Positions 19,544-27,529 of a stretch of 64,000 nt of DNA are shown one piece after another (position 1 is the stretch's first letter; each line of letters starts with the position of its first letter). The DNA comes from Betaproteobacteria bacterium (GTDB lineage Bacteria > Bdellovibrionota_B > Oligoflexia > Silvanigrellales > Silvanigrellaceae). Made by a program: the position numbers and the translations under genes. The stretch spans positions 122,058 to 186,057 of the forward strand of contig VGHE01000007.1 in the NCBI GenBank assembly GCA_016868315.1, in the 5' to 3' direction. The notes beneath the pieces were generated by a model. That model saw only the letters and a list, made by a program, of their open reading frames with translations, did not search any database and was not told the origin of the DNA.

Positions 19544-20063
19544 GAATCTCTTCTAGACGTGTTCGGGCGGTGGCAAAACTATTGCCCTTGATGTTCTCGA
19601 GCTCTTCATTAGAGAACTTGCCGAGCACGTAGTTCGCTGTTGCGCTTTTGTGCTCGGGTTTTCCAATTCCAATCTTCAGCCTATAAAAAGCGTCTTGACC
19701 CCAGCGTGCCAGAATGTCGCGAATGCCATTGTGGCCACCATGACCGCCACCGACCCGAAGGCGCACCGCACCGGAGCTTTGGTCGAGATCGTCGAATACG
19801 ACAATGACTTGAGCCGGGCTCAATTTGTAGAATTGAACGGCCTCCAGTACCGAACCGCCGGACAAGTTCATGAAGGTCTGTGGCTTCAGGAGAAGGAGAT
19901 CATGCCCTTTCCAGTTGAGCCGAGAGACCTGTGCGTTGAATTTCGTCTGGCTGAACGAGGCTCCGGATGAGTCTGCAATTTCATCCAAAAACATAAAGCC
20001 CACGTTGTGACGCGTGAGCTCATATTGTGTGCCTGGATTGCCCAGGCCAACGATGAGATGCAT
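19530..20063 (-). CDS. pth: Peptidyl-tRNA hydrolase
   Basis: Recycles tRNA by hydrolysing peptidyl-tRNA released from stalled ribosomes. The 177-residue protein has the family opening LIVGLGNPG, the catalytic His in TRHNVGF (His19) and the motifs LLKPQTFMNLSG and VFDDLDQSSGAVRLR, then GGHGGHNGIRDI. It lies 6 bases after rplY, a very common pair, and its 3' end overlaps the end of the convergent 539-residue gene. Confidence 0.97.
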   Translation of the reverse strand: MHLIVGLGNPGTQYELTRHNVGFMFLDEIADSSGASFSQTKFNAQVSRLNWKGHDLLLLKPQTFMNLSGGSVLEAVQFYKLSPAQVIVVFDDLDQSSGAVRLRVGGGHGGHNGIRDILARWGQDAFYRLKIGIGKPEHKSATANYVLGKFSNEELENIKGNSFATARTRLEEILKRS

Positions 20064-20069
20064 CGGCTC

Positions 20070-20612
20070 TTAGAAGCGCACCAGCGATGCCAACGCGAGG
20101 TTGCGGGCAGCAGCGAGGTTCACGCCTTCAGGCAAGCTGACGTCGCCAATGTGAGCGGATTCGTCCACCTTAAGTCGGCTCACGTCCACTGTCAGCGAGC
20201 TTGGAAGCTTGTTGGCAGGTCCCTTCACCAGCAGCGAACGAAGAAGGACTTTGAAGGAACCTTCTTTCTCTTGCTCACGAGTGAGGCCAACGAAGTTGAG
20301 TGGAACCTTCACTTTCACCACTTCGGTTGGTGAAACTTCCTGGAAGTCCATGTGCACGGGAGTGTCCTTGAGAGGATCAACCTGTACGTCGCGCATCAAC
20401 ACAGTTGTGGTTTTGCCGTCGATGTCGAGGTTCACAAGCGTGGAGCGTGGGTGTTGTTTTGGCAAGTTCTTCACAGAGATAGCGATGGTCTTGCTGCCCG
20501 ACTTGCCAAACACAGTCGCAGGTACGAGACCCTGTTGACGCATTTCGCGCAGAGCTCCCTTTGTGGACAAGGAGCGATTTTGTGCAACGATTTTAATTGA
20601 TTCTACTGTCAT
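20070..20612 (-). CDS. rplY: 50S ribosomal protein L25 (Ctc/TL5 form)
   Basis: Binds 5S rRNA in the large subunit. At 180 residues it is the long form, with an N-terminal L25 domain (about 5-90; LREMRQQGLVPATVFGKSG) and the C-terminal TL5/Ctc domain (about 95-180; VKVPLNFVG). GGAG lies 8 bases before the ATG at 20612. It leads pth on the minus strand. The long form is induced as a general stress protein in Bacillus; nothing in the sequence shows that here. Confidence 0.96.
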   Translation of the reverse strand: MTVESIKIVAQNRSLSTKGALREMRQQGLVPATVFGKSGSKTIAISVKNLPKQHPRSTLVNLDIDGKTTTVLMRDVQVDPLKDTPVHMDFQEVSPTEVVKVKVPLNFVGLTREQEKEGSFKVLLRSLLVKGPANKLPSSLTVDVSRLKVDESAHIGDVSLPEGVNLAAARNLALASLVRF

Positions 20613-20638
20613 GATAAGACTCCGATAACATGCCTCGT

Positions 20639-20650
20639 GCTGAGCTCAGC
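20639..20650. repeat. 12-bp perfect palindrome upstream of rplY
   Basis: GCTGAGCTCAGC reads the same on both strands and lies 27 bases upstream of the rplY start, in the 214-base space shared with pal. It could be an operator, but a palindrome of this size can arise by chance. Confidence 0.3.
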
Positions 20651-20715
20651 TCAAGTGAGCCCCGTGGATACACCAGAACTTTTGGGTCGGCAAGTCACAA
20701 AGTGGCTCTGTGCAG

Positions 20716-20743
20716 TTGACAAATTTAAGCCATTGAATAGTTT
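20716..20743 (+). promoter_or_regulatory. Candidate promoter for pal
   Basis: A perfect TTGACA -35 element (20716-20721) is followed after 16 bases by TAGTTT (20738-20743), a poor -10. It points toward pal, whose ATG is about 83 bases further on. Confidence 0.4.
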
Positions 20744-20826
20744 GGGTCTTAGGTTTTATGGCACGGAGATCTTTGGGTTTCATCAGGATCATCCGCCGCC
20801 GCCGTTTCATTGAGGAGTTTTGTTCT

Positions 20827-21354
20827 ATGGCAATCACTCTCCGCCGTGTTGCTCTCTGTTCGGTTGCAATCGCAGCTGCAGCCTGCTCCAAGAAGAAGGC
20901 TCCAGAGCCTTCACTTCCCGATACGAAGGCAGCTGCAGCTGCAGCCGCGCCTGCTCCAGCGCCTGCTCCCGTTGCCACGCCCGCTCCGGCTGTCATTCCA
21001 GCTGCGCTCGACACGGCAGATTTCGCTTCTGAAACCATCTACTTCGACTTCGATAGCTACAGTGTGAAGGCCGGAGAACTGGAAAAAGTGCGCAAGCTCG
21101 CCGCTGTAATGAAAGCTTCTGGAAGTCCAGTTAAAATTCAAATCGAAGGCCACTGCGATGAGCGCGGCTCGAACGAGTACAACCTCGCTCTCGGTGAGAA
21201 GCGTGCTCGTGCAATCCAGGACGCCCTGGTTGCTGAGGGCGTAGCAGCGTCCAACGTCACAACCATCAGCTACGGCGAAGAGCGTCCTGCTGTTGAAGGT
21301 CAAGACGAGTCTGCATTCTCGAAGAACCGCCGCGGCGAATTCAAGAAGCTTTAA
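20827..21354 (+). CDS. pal: Peptidoglycan-associated outer-membrane lipoprotein Pal
   Basis: Anchors the outer membrane to peptidoglycan as part of the Tol-Pal system. ATG 20827 follows GAGGAG; the signal peptide ends in IAAAAC with lipid-modified Cys20. A low-complexity Ala/Pro linker (about 38-58) precedes the OmpA-type domain: IYFDFDSYSV, then EGHCDERGSNEYNLALGEKRA with the peptidoglycan-binding Asp and Arg. The 175-residue length is typical. The tol genes are not adjacent. An 8-bp inverted repeat spans the stop codon. Confidence 0.93.
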   Translation: MAITLRRVALCSVAIAAAACSKKKAPEPSLPDTKAAAAAAAPAPAPAPVATPAPAVIPAALDTADFASETIYFDFDSYSVKAGELEKVRKLAAVMKASGSPVKIQIEGHCDERGSNEYNLALGEKRARAIQDALVAEGVAASNVTTISYGEERPAVEGQDESAFSKNRRGEFKKL

Positions 21355-21361
21355 GCTTCTT
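21343..21361. repeat. 8-bp inverted repeat over the pal stop codon
   Basis: AAGAAGCT (21343-21350) and AGCTTCTT (21354-21361) flank TTA, forming a tight hairpin that includes the pal stop. It lies between convergent genes, so it could slow or end transcription from either side. No T-run follows. Confidence 0.35.
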
Positions 21362-21377
21362 CAACCGGTGCTGCGAA

Positions 21378-22376
21378 TCAAAGTTTGGCCAGGTCTGAAT
21401 GGATCTGGCCAATTTCTTTTCTGAGGCTCTCAATTTCCGCACCAACTTGCTGGGTCTCTGCCTCCGCATCCTTAAGAATTTTGCAGCTTGATGGGTTCGC
21501 CTGGGTTCCAGCGCCATAGTACTGGGTAATCCATTGAAGAGCCTGTTGAGCGAGAACAACGGCACTGCCTGGGCCAGCGATAACTCCTCCAATTGCAGCA
21601 GCGACTCCTGCAGTCAGCAATGAAGCGAGCGCCTTGGTTCGTGCTTCCTTCACGGCATCAACAGCCGTGTTTCCCTCACAGCGCTTTTGAGCTTCAAGTG
21701 CCATCATCAATTTACTTCTGAACCGGAGTGTCACGGATGCGAGTTGAGCTTCCTTCATCATAAGCGAATTCAGCACGCGTACTTTTTCTTCATTGAGAGT
21801 ATTGCTCAAGGAAATGTTGTTGGTTGTGCTGAGCTGAAACGAGCAGCTCACTGCGTCGGTGTTGGTGTCGTTGGCACGGCACGGATTGAAAATGTAGAAG
21901 TAGCTTCCGGTGGCTGCAAAAGGATCAGAGAATGATGTGCGCATGATTCTCTCACCCAGGAGTCTGCAGTGATAGGTGTTAGAGAGCGCGCTATGCCACA
22001 TGGCTTTCATTTCGATTGCGCTGAGCGGAACAATCATGCCTGCTGTATCACGGCTCGGAAAGCCGAGTGGAGTGCGCAAAATATATCTGGCGCTGCAGCG
22101 CAAGGTCTGCACGAAGTCTGCGTTCTGGTAGTCCACAACCGCAAGGGTATCCATGCTCGTACCTTCAGCGCGCATCGAGCTCAGGGCAACCTTTGGGGAT
22201 AGATTGAGCTCAGTTTGTTGTTCGCTCTGAGCATCCTGGCTTCCGTTTTGTGCTTCTGCTGCATTTGTGTCGTTCGTCTGCGTATTGTCTTGCGATGGTT
22301 GTTCAGCTGAGCCGCAGCCAATTGTGTTCAGAGCCAGCCACCCCAGAGCAACAAATCGTATTCTCTTTCCAATCAT
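21378..22376 (-). CDS. Unknown lipoprotein 1 of a three-gene lipoprotein operon
   Basis: Predicted lipoprotein of 332 residues: hydrophobic leader ending NTIGC (Cys21 lipidated), then a Gln/Asp/Asn-rich linker. The mature part contains paired cysteines, a long helical stretch (MMKEAQLASVTLRFRSKLMM), a Gly/Ala-rich hydrophobic segment (about 240-265) and a C-terminal coiled coil. Its second half resembles that of the upstream gene (..A.KRC.. helix, hydrophobic segment, later Cys, coiled coil), so the two are probably distant paralogs. It overlaps the upstream gene by 4 bases and is last in the operon. I recognise no family; an envelope role is inferred from the lipid anchor. Confidence 0.75.
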   Translation of the reverse strand: MIGKRIRFVALGWLALNTIGCGSAEQPSQDNTQTNDTNAAEAQNGSQDAQSEQQTELNLSPKVALSSMRAEGTSMDTLAVVDYQNADFVQTLRCSARYILRTPLGFPSRDTAGMIVPLSAIEMKAMWHSALSNTYHCRLLGERIMRTSFSDPFAATGSYFYIFNPCRANDTNTDAVSCSFQLSTTNNISLSNTLNEEKVRVLNSLMMKEAQLASVTLRFRSKLMMALEAQKRCEGNTAVDAVKEARTKALASLLTAGVAAAIGGVIAGPGSAVVLAQQALQWITQYYGAGTQANPSSCKILKDAEAETQQVGAEIESLRKEIGQIHSDLAKL

Positions 22377-23485
22377 GGCAGCAGACCCTCCGGAATATCC
22401 AATCCAATGCGTTGTGCTTCCTCTGTGTCAGCAGCAAGCAGCAACTGCAGATCCTTGATCCGATAAAGCTCAACGGCTGTATTGATTTTGATTTCTTCGG
22501 CCGTGCTGCATGTCTCTCTGAAGTCGTCTTTGCTCGTAAAAAGCCAAAGGAGAATGCGGGTAATGGCCTGCCCTGTTTGAACGGTATCGATTTTGGTGTT
22601 CCAGATTGCATCGATGCGATCGGCAATTCGATTGTATGGAGACCTTTGCGAAACCGAATTTGGTGCCAGTATGTCAATGAGAATTGCAGAACCATAGCTA
22701 ATAACATTGGCTAGAATGCTTCTTTTGAGGAGTCTCTTGGTCTTCTCCCAGTCGGATGTGTTGCATCGTTCGTAAGCCTCCGCCAAAGCAGCGGCTTTCA
22801 CGGGTAATGATGCTGCGATCTGACGAATAGCTGATATTCGATTGGTCATTCGTGTTAGTAATTCTCTTTTACTGCTCTCAAGACCGTTGCGAAAGCCAAG
22901 CAACGGCTCGGTTGCCGCGACAGCTTCACTGCAAAGAAAGGACTTTGATTCCAGGTTGGGCAGGCATGCGCGCACAAACCATCGCCAGTCACCTGATGGC
23001 GCAGTTAAATCAACGAATTCAATCTGCGGTTGTGCATCCGAAACAGCTTCGCATTTGAGCTTTACATCTTCCCAAAACATGTTTTTTGAAAAAAATTCTT
23101 TGAGCTGTGCCTCTGTTCTCGAAGACGCACCGAGTTCATCAAACTCATTCACTGCACCCCGAATTTTCGTCTCAGCATTGCAACGGTAGATTTGAAAGAG
23201 CAATGCAGGGTCAGGGAGTCCCGCTGGCAAAATCACCGGCGCTTCGATTGTCTTGAATTGCACCAAGCCGACGCTCGGGGAAGGGAGCCGAGTCAAGAGA
23301 TTCAACTGCTTGATTGAGGTGCCACGTTTGCTGCCGAGCTCACCTATGAAGTTGTTGTTGACCTTCAATTCTTTCTTCTCGTTCGATCGGTCAAACCTCT
23401 TGTAACTTCCGCAGCCTCCCAATGTGCTGGCACCTAGGAGAAGCAAAGTCGCCGCTGCACGATTTTTGCGAGTCAGGAATTTCAT
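22373..23485 (-). CDS. Unknown lipoprotein 2 of a three-gene lipoprotein operon
   Basis: ATG 23485 is chosen because GAGGAA lies 7 bases before it and a lipoprotein signal follows (basic start, LLLLGAS, then LGGC as lipobox). The 370-residue product has a Cys-containing N-terminal domain (about 60-200) and a helical region with AYERCNTSDW. A hydrophobic stretch LANVISYGSAILIDIL and a C-terminal helical end complete it. The order of these elements matches the downstream gene, suggesting duplication and divergence. It overlaps that gene by 4 bases and lies 11 bases after the third. No known family is recognised. Confidence 0.75.
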   Translation of the reverse strand: MKFLTRKNRAAATLLLLGASTLGGCGSYKRFDRSNEKKELKVNNNFIGELGSKRGTSIKQLNLLTRLPSPSVGLVQFKTIEAPVILPAGLPDPALLFQIYRCNAETKIRGAVNEFDELGASSRTEAQLKEFFSKNMFWEDVKLKCEAVSDAQPQIEFVDLTAPSGDWRWFVRACLPNLESKSFLCSEAVAATEPLLGFRNGLESSKRELLTRMTNRISAIRQIAASLPVKAAALAEAYERCNTSDWEKTKRLLKRSILANVISYGSAILIDILAPNSVSQRSPYNRIADRIDAIWNTKIDTVQTGQAITRILLWLFTSKDDFRETCSTAEEIKINTAVELYRIKDLQLLLAADTEEAQRIGLDIPEGLLP

Positions 23486-23496
23486 GCGCTTGTTCC

Positions 23497-25026
23497 TCAC
23501 AGTGGGTTCAGACGCACAGGACAATCACGTCGGCGCATCAGGTCGATGTAAGATGGGTTTGCAGTCAGCTCCTTTTCAATCCAGGTCAATGAGCTCTTTT
23601 GAAAGTCAAACTGAATTGAATCGCGTTGGTAAAACTGCTCGCCATTGATCAACACACTCAGGCTGAGCAGCTGATATCGGTCGCTCTCCCTGTTCTGCCA
23701 TTCGCAGGCTGTCCGTAGACCACCCCAGGTTGACCAGCAGTTCTTAAATGACCGGTAACTCACGCCCTCCTTTTTGATTTGAATGCTGTGCATATCTCCT
23801 AGTGTTAGATCCGATGAAACATTGAGGAGCCACCGCCCCTCATCGCGGAAGAGTGGAAACAGATTTTCGTCCGGATTGGTAAAGCGGAGACCACCTCCCA
23901 AATCAACCGTTGTTTGCCGTGGATTTGCAATGCTCGTTAGTGGCTTTCGAGTTGACCCCCGATCCCAATCCGAGAGGGGGAGATGATTGCCCTTGATACG
24001 AAGCTCAATTGTTCTGATAGGCTCTTTACCCCAGCAGCCCAGTTGCAAGTCCCCGCGCAGGTCGCGCCGCAGCCTTGAGATGTCTTGTGCTACGGCAAGG
24101 AAAGTATCGGTGCGAGACTGTTGCAGTCGACTTGCGGAAAAAAGCCATTCCTCAAAAAGGGTGGAGGTTTGCTCCTGTGATGCCTGCGAATCTTCCTCTG
24201 GCGCGGTGATCAATGCTGGGCTACTGGCTCTGGCAATTGCCTCCTGTGAGAGGTTATCAAGTTCATTGTCTGCAACACGGCACTCTGGAGTTGAAAGTTT
24301 TTCAATCAGTGGGAGTGTGCTCACTGAAATGCTCGATTGCGTTCGTGTGCTGTAAAGAATTTGCTCCTGAGTCAGCAAGGAAGTATTGTCAACCTTGAAT
24401 GTGAACTGCGCGTTTTTTAAATCCGGTAGGTTCGCGTCAAGAGCCTTGATTTTGATGTTCCCAACGTCTGAGAGTTTTAGATCGCGGAGTTCTCGCGTTC
24501 CCGTTGATGTCCAGGTGATGATTTTCTCTTCGCCTGCATCAAACGCACCAGATTCGATAGAATTATCGAGCACGAGTTGAAACCTGCCACTGACTCCCTG
24601 AATTCTGACTCGATAGGTTCTGTTGTCCCAAACGCGTTGCTCAGCACGACACACCGCAGCAGCGCGCCAAACTGAGGGAGAGAGCGGGGTGTGAACAATG
24701 CACGTGGAGAAAAGCTCTGCTTGACTGGCACAGAGTGCATTTTTTACCTCAAACATCTGTGACAGATAGAGGTTAAGTTGATTGACGTTTGTGGCAATAT
24801 TTGCAGCACTCGCTTTCATTCCGTCGAGTTTTTCAGTCCAGCTTTTTGAATCGAGATTCTTTGGCAGAGCATCTGCATCGCCGCCATTTTTGTTGGATAT
24901 CGATTCATTTTGATTCGCTTTTCCTGAATCGTTGGTATGTGTTTGAAAATTACTACAGCCATTGACAGCTTGGAGAAGCAATAGAAAGCACAGTGTGGAG
25001 CGTTTCGCTGGGAATTGAATAAGCAT
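23497..25026 (-). CDS. Unknown lipoprotein 3, first gene of the lipoprotein operon
   Basis: ATG 25026 follows GAGGGCA and is preferred over an upstream start because the lipoprotein signal then begins at residue 1 (LCFLLLLQAVNGC). The 509-residue mature protein starts with an Asn/Ser/Gly-rich linker, then a helical segment, a beta-rich domain (about 120-220), a Glu/Gln/Ser-rich linker and a C-terminal domain with four or five Cys. No motif of a known family is visible. It leads the operon of three lipoproteins and is divergent from the small tandem genes across 199 bases. Confidence 0.78.
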   Translation of the reverse strand: MLIQFPAKRSTLCFLLLLQAVNGCSNFQTHTNDSGKANQNESISNKNGGDADALPKNLDSKSWTEKLDGMKASAANIATNVNQLNLYLSQMFEVKNALCASQAELFSTCIVHTPLSPSVWRAAAVCRAEQRVWDNRTYRVRIQGVSGRFQLVLDNSIESGAFDAGEEKIITWTSTGTRELRDLKLSDVGNIKIKALDANLPDLKNAQFTFKVDNTSLLTQEQILYSTRTQSSISVSTLPLIEKLSTPECRVADNELDNLSQEAIARASSPALITAPEEDSQASQEQTSTLFEEWLFSASRLQQSRTDTFLAVAQDISRLRRDLRGDLQLGCWGKEPIRTIELRIKGNHLPLSDWDRGSTRKPLTSIANPRQTTVDLGGGLRFTNPDENLFPLFRDEGRWLLNVSSDLTLGDMHSIQIKKEGVSYRSFKNCWSTWGGLRTACEWQNRESDRYQLLSLSVLINGEQFYQRDSIQFDFQKSSLTWIEKELTANPSYIDLMRRRDCPVRLNPL

Positions 25027-25225
25027 CGCACTGCCCTCGAGTCGTTGTTTGTCGGGGTCACTTATTGTCATTCGGTGCAATGCTCTGTTTGCTTAACACT
25101 GCATAACCCGCTCCCCGGCAGATTCTCTCCAGTCAAGAGCATGCACAATCTGCGCAACAATATTGCAATTAATGATACCCTCCAGGAGGGAGACCCTGAA
25201 TTCAACCTTCACAGGGAGGCGAGCT

Positions 25226-25606
25226 ATGCGCGTCGTAAAAGGAGATGTTGTGTTTCTTCGCAACGGCACTCCTGCACTCGTGAAGGAAGTGAACCGGGAG
25301 ACTGGAAAGGTCGTTCTTGATTACGACATGAAAAACGTTCAGAGGGCAACGGAAAAAGGTCTGAAAAATCATCTCTCCGAGACACAACGTTCGTCTTACA
25401 ATGTGACGTTGCGCGAGGTGGAAAATTCAGACAAGCGCGAGGAGGTTCAGGATTTGCATGAGGTGATTCAGAATCTTCGGTCCAACCGGCGCACGGATCC
25501 GAAGGTACTTCACTACCTCGAGAACGAACTGATGCACCGCATGTTGAGGGAAAATTACACACCACCAAACTTTGAAGTCGATTCAGAAAATTTGCCACAA
25601 TATTAA
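25226..25606 (+). CDS. Small protein, first of a tandem paralogous pair
   Basis: ATG 25226 with AGGGAGG just upstream; 126 residues. The N-terminal third looks like a small beta domain (VVKGDVVFLRNG, then ALVKEVNRETGKVVLDY), reminiscent of a KOW/SH3-like fold. The rest is charged and helical, ending EVDSENLPQY. The next gene has the same layout and a similar ending, so they are tandem duplicates. No signal peptide or membrane segment. Function unknown; a small SH3-like module followed by helices would suit binding to RNA, DNA or a protein, which is inference. Confidence 0.8.
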   Translation: MRVVKGDVVFLRNGTPALVKEVNRETGKVVLDYDMKNVQRATEKGLKNHLSETQRSSYNVTLREVENSDKREEVQDLHEVIQNLRSNRRTDPKVLHYLENELMHRMLRENYTPPNFEVDSENLPQY

Positions 25607-25627
25607 TTGAGAAAGGGGAGGGATAAT

Positions 25628-26041
25628 ATGATGTCAATGCCAGTACCGAAGCGAAATGCGAACATGCAGATTGGCGATCTAGTTCAGAAGGCAGGAATCT
25701 ACACTAAGCCAGGTGTAGTTGTTGAGAAAAAAGATGATGGCACTGTTGTTATCGATACTGAGCAAAAGCAAATCGAGCGCTACCATCGCTATGCGAACAC
25801 AAGCGGTCTGACTCCCCAAGAAAAAACGCGGTTCAATTCCATCATGGACGAAGTGATGGAGGGCCGTGACGACGCGGAGCGGATCAACCGTCTGCAAGAA
25901 AAAATCGACCAGGTTCGCACTGAGCCAGATGGCAAGCGCGTTTTTGATACGCTGATCAACCAGCAATCAACCTTGATCCGCTATGCAAGGGAATTGCCAC
26001 GGGTCTATAGCTACGACTCAAGTCAGATTAACGGTTATTAA
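25628..26041 (+). CDS. Small protein, second of a tandem paralogous pair
   Basis: ATG 25628 follows GGGGAGGG; 137 residues. It shares with the preceding gene a GDLV strand, VVVEKKDDGTVVIDTEQKQ, a GLTPQE-like turn, an EV..(x)..L.E.I...R helix and a Y-D-S-x4-Y ending. Identity appears low but ordered along the whole length. Spacing to the first copy is 21 bases, so they are one transcript. It stops 2 bases before the convergent mnmE. No family recognised. Confidence 0.8.
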   Translation: MMSMPVPKRNANMQIGDLVQKAGIYTKPGVVVEKKDDGTVVIDTEQKQIERYHRYANTSGLTPQEKTRFNSIMDEVMEGRDDAERINRLQEKIDQVRTEPDGKRVFDTLINQQSTLIRYARELPRVYSYDSSQINGY

Positions 26042-26043
26042 TT

Positions 26044-27501
26044 TTATTTGCCGATGCAAAAACTCGAGAAGATGTTCGCAAGGACATCTTCTGTTCCTAT
26101 TTCTCCAACAAGCTCTGTGAGATGTTGTGAGGCAAGAACGAGTGTGGAGGCAATCTTCTCAGGGAAATCTCCTCGAGCCACCATGTCAATGGCATGTTCA
26201 ACAGCCCCAAGGGCAAGCAGAGCCTTGTCTTGCTGCCTCCTCGAAATTAAAACAGGTGAGTCGCTGTTACGGCCTGCAACGAGAGTTGCATCGTAAATTT
26301 TTTCGAAGAGTTTTCGAACGTCACCGACGGTTGCAGTTTGGCTTGAGCTAAGTGTGATCGGCGGAACGTGGGCGTCGCTTTGACGGCTCAGTTCGTTTAT
26401 GCGTTCGCTGAGAGCGCTGGGCCAGAGATCTGATTTAGTCAGGACGATGAGTTCTGCACCGCTCTTGTTTGTTTGCGCTGAAGCTTTGAGTTCCGAAATT
26501 TTCTGCTTAAGTTCCAACTCCAGGGCTGATGCGTTCATGTGCACGGGGTCAATAACATAGCAAAGGATGTCAGCCTCCTTCGCTGCGCGCAGGGTGCGCT
26601 CGACTCCAATTTTTTCGATTTGGTCATGAGTCTCGCGCACGCCTGCTGTATCGAGAAGAACAAAATCCTTCCCATTGATGAGCAGTCTATCCTCAACCAC
26701 ATCCCTCGTGGTGCCGGGAATCGCAGTGACAATGGCACGTTCTGTGCCCAAAAGCGCATTGTAGAGCGAGGATTTACCTGCATTCGGTTCACCCAAAAAA
26801 ACAACCTTAAGCCCTTCGCGCATTTTCATACCGGAGGCGTATGAATCAGCCAGTGACCTGACCTTTACGTGTATTAATTCGAGTTGCTGCTTCTGGCTCA
26901 CGGCATCGTAAGAACCGACCTCATCCTCGGCGAAGTCGATGTGAGCCTCGAAATAGGCCATGATTTTGATGAGCTGCTCTCGCAGTTCATGGGTATGCGT
27001 GGCAATGATTCCCGAGGTTGCTTTTCTTGCCAGCGCAACACCGGCAGCTGTGTCGGCATGAATAAGTTGGTCAATAGCCTCTGCTCGGGTTAGGTCAAGT
27101 TTACCGTTGAGATAGGCCCGCTGTGTGAACTCGCCTGGCTCAGCATCACGCATGCCAATGCGCCGTAGCAAAGCTTGAATGCGAGCGACGATGTAGGGAT
27201 TTCCATGACTCGAGATCTCGAGTGTGTCTTCACCCGTGTAGCTGAACGGTTCCCCGAAGAAATTAAACAGGCAGTCATCAATAATGGTTCCGTCTACGTC
27301 GACAAGAAACCCATACCGCGCAAGCGCGTGCTTGAGAACAAGAGCATCCGAGCTGAGTTCCGTTCCCGTTGTGGTAGAAACGGCTCGTCGCAAATAACGC
27401 TCGATTTTCTGCAGGCAGCCCTTCCCTGAGATCCGGATGAGGGCAAGAGCCGAGCGCCCCTTGGCGGAGCTTTGCGCAAAAATAAGGTCAGTTGGGCTCA
27501 T
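26044..27501 (-). CDS. mnmE: tRNA uridine-5-carboxymethylaminomethyl modification GTPase
   Basis: Works with MnmG to modify the wobble uridine of several tRNAs. The 485-residue protein has the tetrahydrofolate-binding N-terminal domain, a helical middle, a circularly embedded G domain (P-loop GEPNAGKSSLYNALLG, switch DTAGVRE, guanine motif LTKSD) and the C-terminal catalytic CIGK with the conserved Cys. It is the last gene of the rnpA-yidD-yidC-jag-mnmE cluster, 28 bases after jag, as in many bacteria. Confidence 0.97.
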   Translation of the reverse strand: MSPTDLIFAQSSAKGRSALALIRISGKGCLQKIERYLRRAVSTTTGTELSSDALVLKHALARYGFLVDVDGTIIDDCLFNFFGEPFSYTGEDTLEISSHGNPYIVARIQALLRRIGMRDAEPGEFTQRAYLNGKLDLTRAEAIDQLIHADTAAGVALARKATSGIIATHTHELREQLIKIMAYFEAHIDFAEDEVGSYDAVSQKQQLELIHVKVRSLADSYASGMKMREGLKVVFLGEPNAGKSSLYNALLGTERAIVTAIPGTTRDVVEDRLLINGKDFVLLDTAGVRETHDQIEKIGVERTLRAAKEADILCYVIDPVHMNASALELELKQKISELKASAQTNKSGAELIVLTKSDLWPSALSERINELSRQSDAHVPPITLSSSQTATVGDVRKLFEKIYDATLVAGRNSDSPVLISRRQQDKALLALGAVEHAIDMVARGDFPEKIASTLVLASQHLTELVGEIGTEDVLANIFSSFCIGK

Positions 27502-27529
27502 CGAGAGGTCACGGCCATCGGTGTCATTT

